A stretch of 64,000 nt of DNA. Source: Palsa-504 sp963790065. Lineage in GTDB: Bacteria; Actinomycetota; Actinomycetes; Streptosporangiales; Streptosporangiaceae. A model generated the notes under the pieces. That model made no database searches. It saw nothing but the letters and a program-made list of their open reading frames with translations, and had not been told where the DNA came from. Both the position numbers and the translations under genes were made by a program. The stretch spans positions 806,001 to 870,000 of the forward strand of contig CAWBNK010000006.1 of NCBI GenBank assembly GCA_963790065.1, in the 5' to 3' direction. Below, in pieces: positions 14,674-24,042 of this stretch. How positions within the stretch are numbered: position 1 is the stretch's first letter; every line of letters begins with the position of its first letter.

Positions 14674-16617
14674 ATGGCGGGGAACATGCCTGCGCCGGTT
14701 CGTGATAATCAGCGCTATATGCCCGGCCTTGACGGGCTGCGCGCCCTAGCCGTCGCGTCTGTCGTCGCCTACCACGTGGACCTGGGGTGGGCCCAGGGCG
14801 GGCTGCTTGGGGTCGGGGTCTTCTTCACGCTGAGCGGCTACCTGATCACCGATCTCCTGCTCGGCCAGCAGGAAAGCACTGGCCGACTCCGGCTGGCCGA
14901 CTTCTGGCTGCGCCGCGCCCGGCGGCTGCTGCCAGGTCTGCTCGTGATGCTGGTCGTGGTCGTCGCCTGGGTCACCCTGCTGGACCGGCCCTTGCTCCCG
15001 GCGGTCCGCGGTGCGGTCGTCGCCTCGGCATTCTATGTGACCAACTGGTGGCTGATCGCGCAGCACAGCTCCTACTTCGCCCAGTTCGGGCCGCCGTCGC
15101 CGCTGGGTCACCTGTGGTCCCTGGCCGTGGAGGAGCAGTTCTACCTGATCTGGCCCTGGCTGCTGTGGATCGGCCTGCGCTGGAGGCGGAGCCGGGCTGT
15201 CACAGATACCCGGCTGGCCGCTGCGTCGCTGCTGCTGGCCGCCGCCTCCGCCGTGACGATGGGGCTGCTCTACCAGCCGGGATACGATCCGACCCGGGTA
15301 TACGACGGCACGGACACCCGGGCCTTCGCCTTGCTGATCGGCGCGGCGCTCGCCTTCGTCTGGCCGAGCAGGCACCTGCGCGAGGAGGTCGCCGACCGGG
15401 CCCGGTGGATCCTCGACGGTGCGGGCGCCGCCGGGCTTGTTGTTTTCGCGGTGCTGGTCTGGCGCACCAGTGAGTACTCGCCGTTCCTCTACCGCGGCGG
15501 GATGGTCCTGCTCTCGGTCGCGACCGCGCTAATGGTCGCGGCCGCCGCCTCCCCGGCCAGCCGGTTCGGCCGGGTCCTGGGGTGGCGGCCGCTGCGCTGG
15601 CTGGGCGTCCGCTCCTACGGCATCTACCTGTGGCATTATCCGATCATCGTGCTGACCGCCCCGCCCGGCGGCCGGGACACTCCTGCTCGCGCCGTCCTGC
15701 AGGTGGCCGCGGTCATCGGCTGCGCGGCCCTGTCGTGGCGCTACATCGAGGAACCGATCCGGCACGGCGGGCTGCACCGGTGGTGGGTGCAGCTCCGTGC
15801 TGACGGCTGGCGCATCGGCGTGCTGGGACGGCGAGCCCGGATCACGGTAGCGGCCGCCGCCGCGGTCTTGGTCCTGGCCAGCTGCGGCATGGCCGGCGTG
15901 GTGCATCCGAATTCGGCCAGCCCGGCGGCGGCCGTGCAGCCATCGCCGCGAATCGGGTCCGCCGTCAGCCCGCCGCCGAACCGCACCCGCTGCCAGGCCG
16001 TGGTGCACATCGGTGACTCCACCTCCGAGGGCCTTATCTCGCCGGATTACCTGCCGGATCCGCGGCAGCGGATATCTGCCCAGTACGCCCGGGTGGGCGT
16101 GACCACCTTCATCCCGAAGATCTCCGGTGCCCGGTCGATCGTCGAGACGTACGAGGGTCAGCCGAACGCCTACACGGTCACCGAGCAGCTGGTGAAGCAG
16201 GGATACCGGGGGTGCTGGGTACTTGCCCTGGGCACCAACGATGCCGCCGACGTGCGCGTGGGCTCGCCGGTCAGTATGGCCACACGGATCAAGGCGATGA
16301 TGTCGCTGATCGGAAACCGGCCGGTCATGTGGGTGAACGTGAAATCACTGCTCTCCTCCGGGCCGTACGCGGAAACCGGCATGCTGGCCTGGAACAGCGC
16401 GCTGATCCAAGCCTGCGCCAGCTACCCGAACATGCGCGTCTACGACTGGGCCGCGGCGGCCGCGGACAGCTGGTTCATCTCCGACGGCATTCACTACACC
16501 TCGCCCGGCTACGCGGCACGCGCCCGCCTGATCGCCCAAGCGCTGGCCCAGGCCTTCCCGGCCCGCGCCAGCCCGGCCGACGCGGGGCATCGGGCCGGCA
16601 GCTGCCTGGTCCGTTAG
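14674..16617 (+). CDS. OafA/OatA-like acyltransferase with C-terminal SGNH domain
   Basis: 647 aa. The N-terminus YMPGLDGLRALAVASVVAYH is the acyltransferase-3 signature; about ten membrane helices follow to residue 390. The external C-terminal half (from about residue 430) is an SGNH domain: the nucleophile block is VVHIGDSTSEG, block III is ALGTNDAA, and the catalytic Asp-His is DGIHYTSPGY. Such two-domain proteins move an acyl group, usually acetyl, across the membrane to peptidoglycan or surface sugars (OatA model). The second ATG at MPAPV is an alternative start. It is next to a CPA2 antiporter on the same strand, with a 129-nt gap. Confidence 0.9.
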   Translation: MAGNMPAPVRDNQRYMPGLDGLRALAVASVVAYHVDLGWAQGGLLGVGVFFTLSGYLITDLLLGQQESTGRLRLADFWLRRARRLLPGLLVMLVVVVAWVTLLDRPLLPAVRGAVVASAFYVTNWWLIAQHSSYFAQFGPPSPLGHLWSLAVEEQFYLIWPWLLWIGLRWRRSRAVTDTRLAAASLLLAAASAVTMGLLYQPGYDPTRVYDGTDTRAFALLIGAALAFVWPSRHLREEVADRARWILDGAGAAGLVVFAVLVWRTSEYSPFLYRGGMVLLSVATALMVAAAASPASRFGRVLGWRPLRWLGVRSYGIYLWHYPIIVLTAPPGGRDTPARAVLQVAAVIGCAALSWRYIEEPIRHGGLHRWWVQLRADGWRIGVLGRRARITVAAAAAVLVLASCGMAGVVHPNSASPAAAVQPSPRIGSAVSPPPNRTRCQAVVHIGDSTSEGLISPDYLPDPRQRISAQYARVGVTTFIPKISGARSIVETYEGQPNAYTVTEQLVKQGYRGCWVLALGTNDAADVRVGSPVSMATRIKAMMSLIGNRPVMWVNVKSLLSSGPYAETGMLAWNSALIQACASYPNMRVYDWAAAAADSWFISDGIHYTSPGYAARARLIAQALAQAFPARASPADAGHRAGSCLVR

Positions 16618-16746
16618 CGGAATCGCCGCATCGTGCCCGTCGGCGGCTACCTGACCCTGGCGGCCGGCAGGCGGCCTGTGGCGGTACCGTTCAGCATCCC
16701 GAGCTGACAAGCTAGGACGTACGGCCGCTCTCGGACCTGGGACACC

Positions 16747-17991
16747 ATGATCTCGTTTAACAGCCTCCTCGTCGTCGGCGCGGTGGCCGTCGCGGTGCCT
16801 CTGCTCCTCGGGCTGGTCCCGGCGGTGAAGGTTCATCCGGTGGTCCTGGAGATCGTGGGCGGGATCCTCGTCGGCCCGGCCGTGCTGGGCTGGGTGCACC
16901 TCGACGTGGCGGTACGGGTGATATCGGACCTGGGCCTGGGCTTCCTGCTGTTCCTGGCCGGCTACGAGATCAACCTGCGGCAACTCGACCGGCGCGTCCT
17001 TTCCCTGGCCGGCCGGGCTTTCGTCGCGTCCGCCGCGCTGGCTGTCCTGATCGGCTACGTGCTTCAGCTGGGCGACCAGGTCAAGGACGGCCTGCTGATC
17101 GGGATCACCCTGATGGCGACCGCACTGGGGATCCTGGTGCCCATGATCAAGGACGCGGGCCAGACCGGGACGGACTTCGGTCATCTGATCATGGCCGCGG
17201 GATCGCTGGCCGAGCTCGTCCCGCTCGTCCTGCTGTCAGTTTTCTTCTCGACGTCGTCGGCCAGTCCGGGTACGGACCTGGGCCTGCTCGCCGGGTTCAT
17301 CGCGTTCACGGCGGCTGTCGTGGTGGTGACCCAGCGAGTCAGGGGCGTCGGGCGGTTGCGGGAGGTGGTGCACCGGCTGGAACGCACGAGCTCCCAGCTG
17401 CGGACCCGGATCGCCATCACCTTTTCCCTGGCCTTCGCGGTATCGGCCGAGCACTTCGGGCTGGCCACCATCTTGGGGGCATTCCTGGCCGGGGTCATCG
17501 TGCGCCGGACCGACGAGTCTCCGGTCTCGCAGGAGCAGTTCCAGGCCAAGCTCGAGGCGATCGGCTTCGGGTTCTTGATCCCGGTGTTCTTCGTGAGCAC
17601 CGGCGCCGGCCTGGACGTCTCCGCCTTGTTCGCGAGCACCCGGGCGATCGTGCTCGTGCCGGTGTTCCTGATTTCCCTGCTGGTCGTGCGAGGCGTGCCC
17701 GCCGTGCTTTACGCGCGGGCGGTCGGCCGCACTCGCGCCTGGGCTGCCGGGTTCCTGCAGGCCACGTCCCTGACGTTCATCGTGGTGGCCACCGTCATCG
17801 GCGTCGAGACCGGCCACATGGTGCCATCGACGGCCGCCGCCCTGGTGATAGCGGGCCTGTTGTCGGTGGTCATCTATCCGCCGGTCGCCTTGCGGATACT
17901 GCAAGCCGGCACCGGCGGCACGGCGCCCCGGCCCGAGCCTGCAGCACCCGACCCCGCCCCGCCCCAGGACCCGCCCCAGGACCCGGCCTGA
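16747..17991 (+). CDS. CPA2 family monovalent cation:proton antiporter
   Basis: 414 aa with 12-13 predicted helices. GGILVGPAVLGWVHLD, LGLGFLLFLAGYEI and FGLATILGAFLAGVIVRR are CPA2/KefB-NapA core motifs. A Pro-rich C-terminal tail replaces the NAD-binding TrkA domain, so it lacks the usual KefB regulatory part. It exchanges Na+ or K+ for protons. It resembles the second antiporter at 32.8 kb in length and motifs (LVGPSVLGWVHLD there), so they are paralogues. It has no CTAGGG element. Confidence 0.88.
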   Translation: MISFNSLLVVGAVAVAVPLLLGLVPAVKVHPVVLEIVGGILVGPAVLGWVHLDVAVRVISDLGLGFLLFLAGYEINLRQLDRRVLSLAGRAFVASAALAVLIGYVLQLGDQVKDGLLIGITLMATALGILVPMIKDAGQTGTDFGHLIMAAGSLAELVPLVLLSVFFSTSSASPGTDLGLLAGFIAFTAAVVVVTQRVRGVGRLREVVHRLERTSSQLRTRIAITFSLAFAVSAEHFGLATILGAFLAGVIVRRTDESPVSQEQFQAKLEAIGFGFLIPVFFVSTGAGLDVSALFASTRAIVLVPVFLISLLVVRGVPAVLYARAVGRTRAWAAGFLQATSLTFIVVATVIGVETGHMVPSTAAALVIAGLLSVVIYPPVALRILQAGTGGTAPRPEPAAPDPAPPQDPPQDPA

Positions 17992-18021
17992 GGACCGGGC
18001 CCGAGGACCGGGCCCGAGGAC
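17990..18021. repeat. 13-bp tandem repeat after the antiporter
   Basis: GAGGACCGGGCCC occurs twice, then a partial third unit, starting within the antiporter stop codon. Likely slippage; no function is visible. Confidence 0.6.
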
Positions 18022-18119
18022 AACGGCCAATCCTGGAGTTTCTTCGTGGCCGCAGGTATAGATCCAGCCGATGCGGGATAAAACTAAAGAGAAGTCAGGT
18101 TCGCAACTGAATATGGCGC

Positions 18120-18196
18120 GCGCCCCTAGCTCAACGGTAGAGCACCGGACTCTTAATCCGGAGGTTGGGCGGTTCAATTCCCCCCGGGGCGCACCA
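18120..18196 (+). tRNA. tRNA-Lys (CTT), CCA encoded, T-stem aberrant
   Basis: Acceptor GCGCCCC pairs with GGGGCGC, followed by A and encoded CCA. The D arm is GCTC/GAGC. The anticodon stem is CCGGA/TCCGG with loop CTCTTAA, giving anticodon CTT (Lys). The T loop is the normal TTCAATT. However, six bases lie on each side of it (GGGCGG and CCCCCC), so the T stem is one pair too long and has a C-C mismatch. Actinomycete tRNA-Lys genes normally have five pairs. It could be a working variant, a specialised tRNA or a decayed copy. It sits 6 kb upstream of a lysyl-tRNA-synthetase paralogue. Confidence 0.85.
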
Positions 18197-18265
18197 AGAG
18201 GCGGCGGAATGGTCTTATGCCGAACGATCCTCGGTGCTTGCCGCCGCGGCCGGGTCCGGAACTGG

Positions 18266-21016
18266 CTAGACCGTGGCTGGCTGCTGCCATTGCTCGACGT
18301 AGCGCCGCAGCTCTTGCCGTCCCCGCAGGCCGCATTTGGCGTAGATGTTGCCCAGGTGATACTCAACCGCCTTGCGGCTGATGAACAGCTCGGCCGCGAC
18401 CTCAGGATTGGACATCCCCTTCCCGACCAGGTGGGCCACTTCCGTCTCCCGGCTGGTCAGCGCGAGCACAGACCGGCTCTTGGCCGGGCCGCCCGGCAGG
18501 TGGCAGGCCGCCAGTTCCTCTTCGGTCCGGGCCAGGAACGGCGCGGCGCGAAGGACCTGGTACAGCTCGTTCGCCCGCCGCAGCCGCTCGACCGCCAGGC
18601 GCCGCTGGCCCGTGAGCCGCAAGAGCCTGCCGTGCGCCAGCAGCAGCCGGGCCGTGTGAACCGGGCTTTGCGGGCCGGCGGCGGCCTCGCCGGCGCTATA
18701 GATCTCCAGGGCCTCCTCGGCGGCACCGCGCTGCTCGGCCCGCCATCCTTCCAGCCACGCCAGGGCCGGCCTCAGGTAACTGACCTGGCTGCCGATGGCG
18801 CGCAGCTGGTCCAGGGCGGTGGCGGCCTGCGCGGACTGGCCCGAGCCGACCAGGCCCTCCACGAGCAGCGGCCACCACAGGACGGCGTACAGCCGGCTGC
18901 GGCCATCCAGGGTCTCCGCATCCTGCCAGTGACCGAGTGCGTCCGCCATGCCCAGGTAGTCACCCGACGCCTGGCACACCAGGGCCCGCATCATCGCGGC
19001 ATACAGTCGTTCCTGACCGTATTCGAGGCTGGCCGCCGCTTCCTCGGCCAGCTGGGCGTGCCGTTCGGCCTCCTCGGCCTCGCCGCGCCCGGCCGGCACG
19101 CAGCCCGCCGCCAGGTGCAGCAGCGGCAGCTCGTAGCGGCGGGAATGGATGGCGGCGGCCGAGAATCCTTGCTCGGCGGTGAGCAGCACGTCGTCCCACG
19201 CGCCGGCCAGGTACTGGGCCAGCGCCAGATAGAAGTAGGCGCGCAGGCCGAGGGTCAGGGTGGCGCCCCGGCGGGCCAGCCTGAGGCTGGCGGTCATGTC
19301 GGTCACCGCCTGGTCCAGGTCGCCGGCCAGCAGCCGGAACACTCCGCGGAACGAGAGGCCGTCGACGTCGACCGGTCCGACCCGCGCCGGGTCAGGATCG
19401 AGATGCCCCAGCTCGGCCAGGGCGGCGCGCGGCCCGGCCACCTGGGACGCGCCGATGGCGATCAGGGTGCGGGTCTGGCTGGCGGCCGCCGCGTCCAGGT
19501 ACCCGCCCTCCAGTGCTTGCCTGCCGAACGTCATCACCTTCTCCCCGTCCCCCAGGAGCGTGTAGGTGCCAGCCAGCCGGTTGGCGATCATCGCGGCTAG
19601 CGGGCCGCTGCCCGGGTCTTCCCGGGCCGCGGCCAGCGCCTCGCTGAACCAGCGTTCCGCCTCGGCGAGCCGACCCGAGGAGAACGCCATGGTCCCGAGC
19701 ACGCAGCTGCGCAGCGGCGACGGTGCCGATTCCTCCACCGCCTGGCGCAGGGCCAGGCCGCGGGACTCCTCGGCCAGCATCAGGTGCAGCGCCGCGGTCA
19801 GCAGCCTTCGTTCCCGGCCGGCCCGTTCGGGGGAGATGTCAGAGGCCCACTGCAGGTGGGTAGCGGCCAGCGCCAGGCGGCCGCCGGCCGCCTCTTCATC
19901 CGCCAGGTGCTCCAGCTGGGCGGCCAGGTCCTCGTCGGGCCGGTCGAGGGCGGCGATCCGGTGCTCCCAGGACGCCGCCTGGCCGACGAACGAGGCAGCT
20001 CGGGCGTGCAGCAGCCGGCGCCTGGTGGCCGTTATGCCCGCGTAGATGGCATCCCGGACCAGCGGGTGGCGGATCGCCACCGGGCAGCTCGGCTCTTCCG
20101 GCCACAAGTCCACCAGGCCGGAGGCCTCGGCCGGTTCGATCGCCGCGCTCGGCGACTCGACCTCCGCGGCCTGGCCCACCTGGGCCAGGGGCATGCGCAG
20201 GTTCAGCACCGCGAGCATCTCCAGGATGACCCGGGTCTCGGCCGGCAGCACCCTGAGCTGATCACCGACGGCGGCCGCCAGCGTCGGAGGCAGCGCGGGC
20301 CGTCCGGGTCCCCGGGGATCGAAGTCGAATCCTTCGTTCAGCAGCGTGCGCAGGTACAACGGGTGCCCGCCGGTGTGCTGGTAGAGCCACGCGGCGGCCT
20401 CATCGTCCAGCGCTCCGGCCCGCAGGGCGGCGGCCAGCGACGCGACTTCCTCCTGGTCCAACCCGCCCAGCGAGATGAGCAGCCGGTTCTCGACGCTCAG
20501 CAGCATCCGGCGGGCCGCCTCGTCCAGGCGGTCGCTAGGCCCGCGGTAGGTCACGATGGCGATCACCGGATCAACCGACAGCCGCCGCAACATGAACGTC
20601 AGGGCCTCCACCGACTTCCGGTCGGCCCACTGCAGATCATCGATGACGATAGCCAACGCGGCCGCCGCCTGCTGTTCTCCCACCACCTCCAGCAGCCCGG
20701 CTCCCACGGAGAACGACGAAACGGCGCCGTTCGGCGTGGTCGTCGGCACCATGCCTCCGGCCGCCCGCAGCAACTGGTCGACGATTCCGAAGTCCAGATC
20801 GGCCTCGGCCTGATCGGCCCGAGCCGAAAGCACCTGCAGGTCGGCCGCCTCGGCCAGGCACCGCCGCGCCAGGGCCGTCTTGCCGACCCCGGGATCGCCT
20901 TCGATCGCCACCAGCCAGGGCTCCCCTGCCTCGACCCGGGAGATGACTTCCGCGACGCGCGCTAGTTCCGCCGCCCGGCCGATGAATGGGTCGAGCGGTA
21001 TGGGCCGGTCCTGCAC
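18266..21016 (-). CDS. LAL-type LuxR family regulator with AAA ATPase domain (copy 1)
   Basis: 916 aa. The N-terminal STAND/AAA domain has Walker A GDPGVGKTA near residue 40 and Walker B IVIDDLQWAD near residue 125. The middle is a long TPR-like helical region. The C-terminus is a LuxR helix-turn-helix: LTSRETEVAHLVGKGMSNPEVAAELFISRKAVEYHLGNIYAK. LAL proteins are ATP-dependent activators, often of secondary-metabolite or sugar genes; the target is unknown. The GTG start (VQDRPIPLDPF) is set by AGCGAGGTG upstream and by alignment with copies 2 and 3. It is divergent from copy 2 across a 240-nt gap. Confidence 0.9.
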   Translation of the reverse strand: MQDRPIPLDPFIGRAAELARVAEVISRVEAGEPWLVAIEGDPGVGKTALARRCLAEAADLQVLSARADQAEADLDFGIVDQLLRAAGGMVPTTTPNGAVSSFSVGAGLLEVVGEQQAAAALAIVIDDLQWADRKSVEALTFMLRRLSVDPVIAIVTYRGPSDRLDEAARRMLLSVENRLLISLGGLDQEEVASLAAALRAGALDDEAAAWLYQHTGGHPLYLRTLLNEGFDFDPRGPGRPALPPTLAAAVGDQLRVLPAETRVILEMLAVLNLRMPLAQVGQAAEVESPSAAIEPAEASGLVDLWPEEPSCPVAIRHPLVRDAIYAGITATRRRLLHARAASFVGQAASWEHRIAALDRPDEDLAAQLEHLADEEAAGGRLALAATHLQWASDISPERAGRERRLLTAALHLMLAEESRGLALRQAVEESAPSPLRSCVLGTMAFSSGRLAEAERWFSEALAAAREDPGSGPLAAMIANRLAGTYTLLGDGEKVMTFGRQALEGGYLDAAAASQTRTLIAIGASQVAGPRAALAELGHLDPDPARVGPVDVDGLSFRGVFRLLAGDLDQAVTDMTASLRLARRGATLTLGLRAYFYLALAQYLAGAWDDVLLTAEQGFSAAAIHSRRYELPLLHLAAGCVPAGRGEAEEAERHAQLAEEAAASLEYGQERLYAAMMRALVCQASGDYLGMADALGHWQDAETLDGRSRLYAVLWWPLLVEGLVGSGQSAQAATALDQLRAIGSQVSYLRPALAWLEGWRAEQRGAAEEALEIYSAGEAAAGPQSPVHTARLLLAHGRLLRLTGQRRLAVERLRRANELYQVLRAAPFLARTEEELAACHLPGGPAKSRSVLALTSRETEVAHLVGKGMSNPEVAAELFISRKAVEYHLGNIYAKCGLRGRQELRRYVEQWQQPATV

Positions 21017-21201
21017 GCGCACCTCGCTCTTGGCCGTGACGCCGCCATCCGGACGAAAGGCCCCGCTGGCGAGGCGGCGGCCCCATCCTAGATGCCGGTG
21101 GTCCCATCCGGCCATACCCGTTGAAATCGATCGACACACGCGCCATTCCCTGAGGGCGGCGGCCGCCCCGCTCAGGGCATGGCGCACCAAATCACCGGGG
21201 C

Positions 21202-21253
21202 GTTACGCTTTATTGACGCGGGGTGGCTGACGCCGCGGGCGGGAGCGAGGTGG
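21202..21253 (+). promoter_or_regulatory. Conserved LAL leader/promoter (copy 2)
   Basis: 52 nt from GTTACGCTTTAT through GGGGTGGCTGACGCCGC to the ribosome site AGCGAGGTGG. It matches the region before LAL copy 3 at 46 of 52 ungapped positions. The distance to the start differs by one base between the copies, so the conservation is not coding. TACGCTTTAT may contain the -10 box. Confidence 0.65.
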
Positions 21254-21256
21254 TCA

Positions 21257-24025
21257 GTGCCGGAGGGGCAGCCGCGACTGGGGGTTTTCGTGGGCCGCGC
21301 GGCGGAGCTGGCCCAGGTCACGGACGTCGTCGCCAGGGTCAAGGCGGGGCAGCCGTGGCTGGTGACGATCGAAGGCGATCCCGGGGTTGGCAAGACAGCC
21401 CTGGCTCGGCGCGGTCTGGCCGAGGCCGAGGTCAGCGGCTTGAGGGTGCTGTCGGCTCGCGCCGATCAGGCCGAGGCCGATCTGGACTTCGGCATCGTCG
21501 ACCAGCTGCTGCGGGCCGCCGGAGGGGCCTCCCGGCTCATGGTGCCCGCGGGCGGGACCGGCTCGGACCTCTCGTCTCTGGCCATGGGCGCGCGGCTGCT
21601 CGAGGTCGTGGGAGAACAGGCGGTCAGGCGCCCGGTGGCGGTCTTCATCGATGACCTGCAGTGGGCCGACCGCAAGTCGGTGGAGGCCCTGACCTTCACG
21701 TTGCGTCGGCTGTCGGTGGACCCGGTGATCACGGTGGTGACGTACCGGGGGCCCGGTGACCGCCTGGACGAGGCGCCCCGGCGGATGCTGTCGAGCGTGG
21801 AGAACCGTCTGCATATACCGCTGGCGGGCCTGGGTTTGGACGAGGTGGCGTCGCTGGCCGCCGCGCTCGGCACCGGATCGCTGGCGGATGAGGTAGTCCG
21901 GCGGCTGCATGCGGACACCGGCGGGCACCCGCTGTACCTGCGCACGCTGCTGACCGAGGGCTCGGGCTTCGATCCGAGGGCGCCGGGACGGCCTGCGCTG
22001 CCCCGGTCGCTGGCCGCCGCCATCGCTGATCAGCTGCGCGGCCTGCCAGCGCCGTCCCGGGCCATCCTGGAGATGCTCGCGGTGCTGAACCTGCGCGTAC
22101 CGCTGGCGCAGCTGGGCCAGGCGGCGCAGTCCGACTCGCCCGCCGCGGCGATCGAACCCGCCGTGGCGGCCGGCCTGGTGAGCTGGTGGCCCGAGGAGCC
22201 CATCTGCCCGGTGGCCATCCGCCACCCCCTGGTGCGGGACGCCATCTACGCCGGCATCACGATCACCAGGCGCCGGCAGCTGCACGGCCGCGCCGCTTCG
22301 TTCGTCAGCGCGGCGGCGTCGTGGGAGCACCGGGTGGCCGCCCTGGACCGTCCCGACGAAGACCTGGCCGCCCAGCTCGAGCACCTGGCGGGCGAGGAGG
22401 CGGCCGCCGGCCGCCTGGCGCTGGCCGCCACGCACCTGCAGTGGGCCTCGGACATCTCCCCGGCCCTCGCCGAGCGCGAACGTCGCCTGCTGACCGCCGC
22501 GCTGCACCTGATGCTGGCCGAGGAGTCCCGCGGCCTGGCCCTGCGCCAGGCGGTGGAAGCGTCGGCGCCGTCGCCGCTGCGCAGCGGCGTGCTGGGCACC
22601 ATGGCGTACTCCTCGGGCCAGCTCGGTGAGGCCGAACGGCACTTCAGCGAGGCGCTGGAACGGGCGCGGGATGACCCGGGCAGCCAGCCGCTGGCCGCCC
22701 TGATGACCAACCGGCTGGCCAGCACCTACACGCTGCTGGGGGACGGGGAGAAGGTGGTGGCCCTCGGGCGGCAGGCGCTGGGCGCCGGCACGCTGGATCC
22801 CGCCGCCGCCAGCCGGACGCGCACCCTGGTCGCCATCGGCGCGGCCCAGGTCTCGGGGCCGCAGGCCGGCCTGGCCGAGCTGGCCTATCTTGAGGCCGAT
22901 CCGGTACGGGTGCAGGCGATCGACGTGGACGCCCTGTCGTACCGGGGGATGCTCCGGCTGCTGGCCGGGGACCTGGAACCGGCCATCGGCGACCTGACCG
23001 CCAGCCTCGGATTGGCCCGCCGGGGCGCTACGCTCACCCTCGGCCTGCGCCTCTATTTCTACCTGGCCGTGGCCCAGTACCTGGCCGGCGCGTGGGATGA
23101 CGTGCTGCTCACCGTCGAACAGGGGCTCTCCGCTGCCGCGATTCATCCCCGTCGGTTCGATCTGCCGCTGCTGCACCTGGCCGCGGTGACGGTGCCGGCC
23201 GGGCGCGGCGCGGCCGAGGAGGCCGAGCGGCATGCCCGGCTGGCCGAGGAGGCCGCGGCCAGCGTGGACTACAGCAGGGAACGGGTCTTCGCGGCGGTCG
23301 CCCGGGCGCTGATCTGCCAGGCCGCTGGCGACTACCTGGGCATGGCCGACGCGCTGGGCCCGTGGCAGGACGATGCGGCCCTGGACGGCCGCAGCCGGGT
23401 GTGGGCCGTCCTGTGGCGGCCGCTGCTCGTGGAGGGCCTGGTCGGATCGGGCCAGCTGGAGCAGGCCGCCGCCGTCCTGGCCCAGCTGCGGGCCGACAGC
23501 GCCCAGGTCAGTTACCTGGCCCCGGCGCTGGCGTGGCTGGACGGGTGGCTGGCCGAGCAGCGCGGCGATCCCGAACTGGCCTTGCCCATCTACCAGCGCG
23601 GCGAGGAAGCCGTCGGCATGCCCAGCCCGGTGCACCAGGCCCGCCTGCTGCTGGCCCACGGCCGGCTGCTGCGGCGCACGGGCCAGCGGCGCCTGGCGGT
23701 CGAGCGGCTCCGGCGCGCGAGCGAGATATACCAGGCGCTGCGCGCCGCGCCGTTCCTGGCCCGGACCGAAGAGGAACTGGCCGCCTGCCAGCTGCCGGGC
23801 AGCCCGGCCAAGAAGCATTCTGTGCTGTCGCTGACCAGCCGGGAGACCGAGGTCGCTCACCTGGTCGGCAAGGGGCTGTCCAACCCCGAGATCGCGGCCG
23901 AGCTGTTCGTCAGCCGCAAGGCGGTGGAGTACCACCTGGGCAACATCTACGCCAAGTGCGGCCTGCGCGGACGCCAGGAGCTACGCCGCTTCGTCGAGCA
24001 GTGGAGCCACCCCGCCGCCGTCTGA
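21257..24025 (+). CDS. LAL-type LuxR family regulator with AAA ATPase domain (copy 2)
   Basis: 922 aa and close to copies 1 and 3 over the whole length. Walker A is GDPGVGKTA, Walker B is VFIDDLQWADRKS, and the C-terminal LuxR domain is LTSRETEVAHLVGKGLSNPEIAAELFVSRKAVEYHLG. The central domain is helical repeats rich in Ala and Leu. The GTG start follows AGCGAGGTGG by three bases and gives VPEGQPRLGVFVGRAAEL, matching copy 3. A longer reading would run into the conserved leader. Ligand and regulon are unknown. It lies directly upstream of the CTAGGG-lysS cassette in the same direction, so control of that operon is possible but unproven. Confidence 0.9.
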   Translation: MPEGQPRLGVFVGRAAELAQVTDVVARVKAGQPWLVTIEGDPGVGKTALARRGLAEAEVSGLRVLSARADQAEADLDFGIVDQLLRAAGGASRLMVPAGGTGSDLSSLAMGARLLEVVGEQAVRRPVAVFIDDLQWADRKSVEALTFTLRRLSVDPVITVVTYRGPGDRLDEAPRRMLSSVENRLHIPLAGLGLDEVASLAAALGTGSLADEVVRRLHADTGGHPLYLRTLLTEGSGFDPRAPGRPALPRSLAAAIADQLRGLPAPSRAILEMLAVLNLRVPLAQLGQAAQSDSPAAAIEPAVAAGLVSWWPEEPICPVAIRHPLVRDAIYAGITITRRRQLHGRAASFVSAAASWEHRVAALDRPDEDLAAQLEHLAGEEAAAGRLALAATHLQWASDISPALAERERRLLTAALHLMLAEESRGLALRQAVEASAPSPLRSGVLGTMAYSSGQLGEAERHFSEALERARDDPGSQPLAALMTNRLASTYTLLGDGEKVVALGRQALGAGTLDPAAASRTRTLVAIGAAQVSGPQAGLAELAYLEADPVRVQAIDVDALSYRGMLRLLAGDLEPAIGDLTASLGLARRGATLTLGLRLYFYLAVAQYLAGAWDDVLLTVEQGLSAAAIHPRRFDLPLLHLAAVTVPAGRGAAEEAERHARLAEEAAASVDYSRERVFAAVARALICQAAGDYLGMADALGPWQDDAALDGRSRVWAVLWRPLLVEGLVGSGQLEQAAAVLAQLRADSAQVSYLAPALAWLDGWLAEQRGDPELALPIYQRGEEAVGMPSPVHQARLLLAHGRLLRRTGQRRLAVERLRRASEIYQALRAAPFLARTEEELAACQLPGSPAKKHSVLSLTSRETEVAHLVGKGLSNPEIAAELFVSRKAVEYHLGNIYAKCGLRGRQELRRFVEQWSHPAAV

Positions 24026-24042
24026 CCCGAGGGGGAGCCTTC

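Noticed and set aside
21017..21190. N-terminal extension of LAL copy 1
   Set aside because: Ribosome site AGCGAGGTG and alignment with the other copies place the start at the later GTG.
21254..23935. Minus-strand open frame of about 890 codons opposite LAL copy 2
   Set aside because: Only a shadow of the LAL coding sequence.
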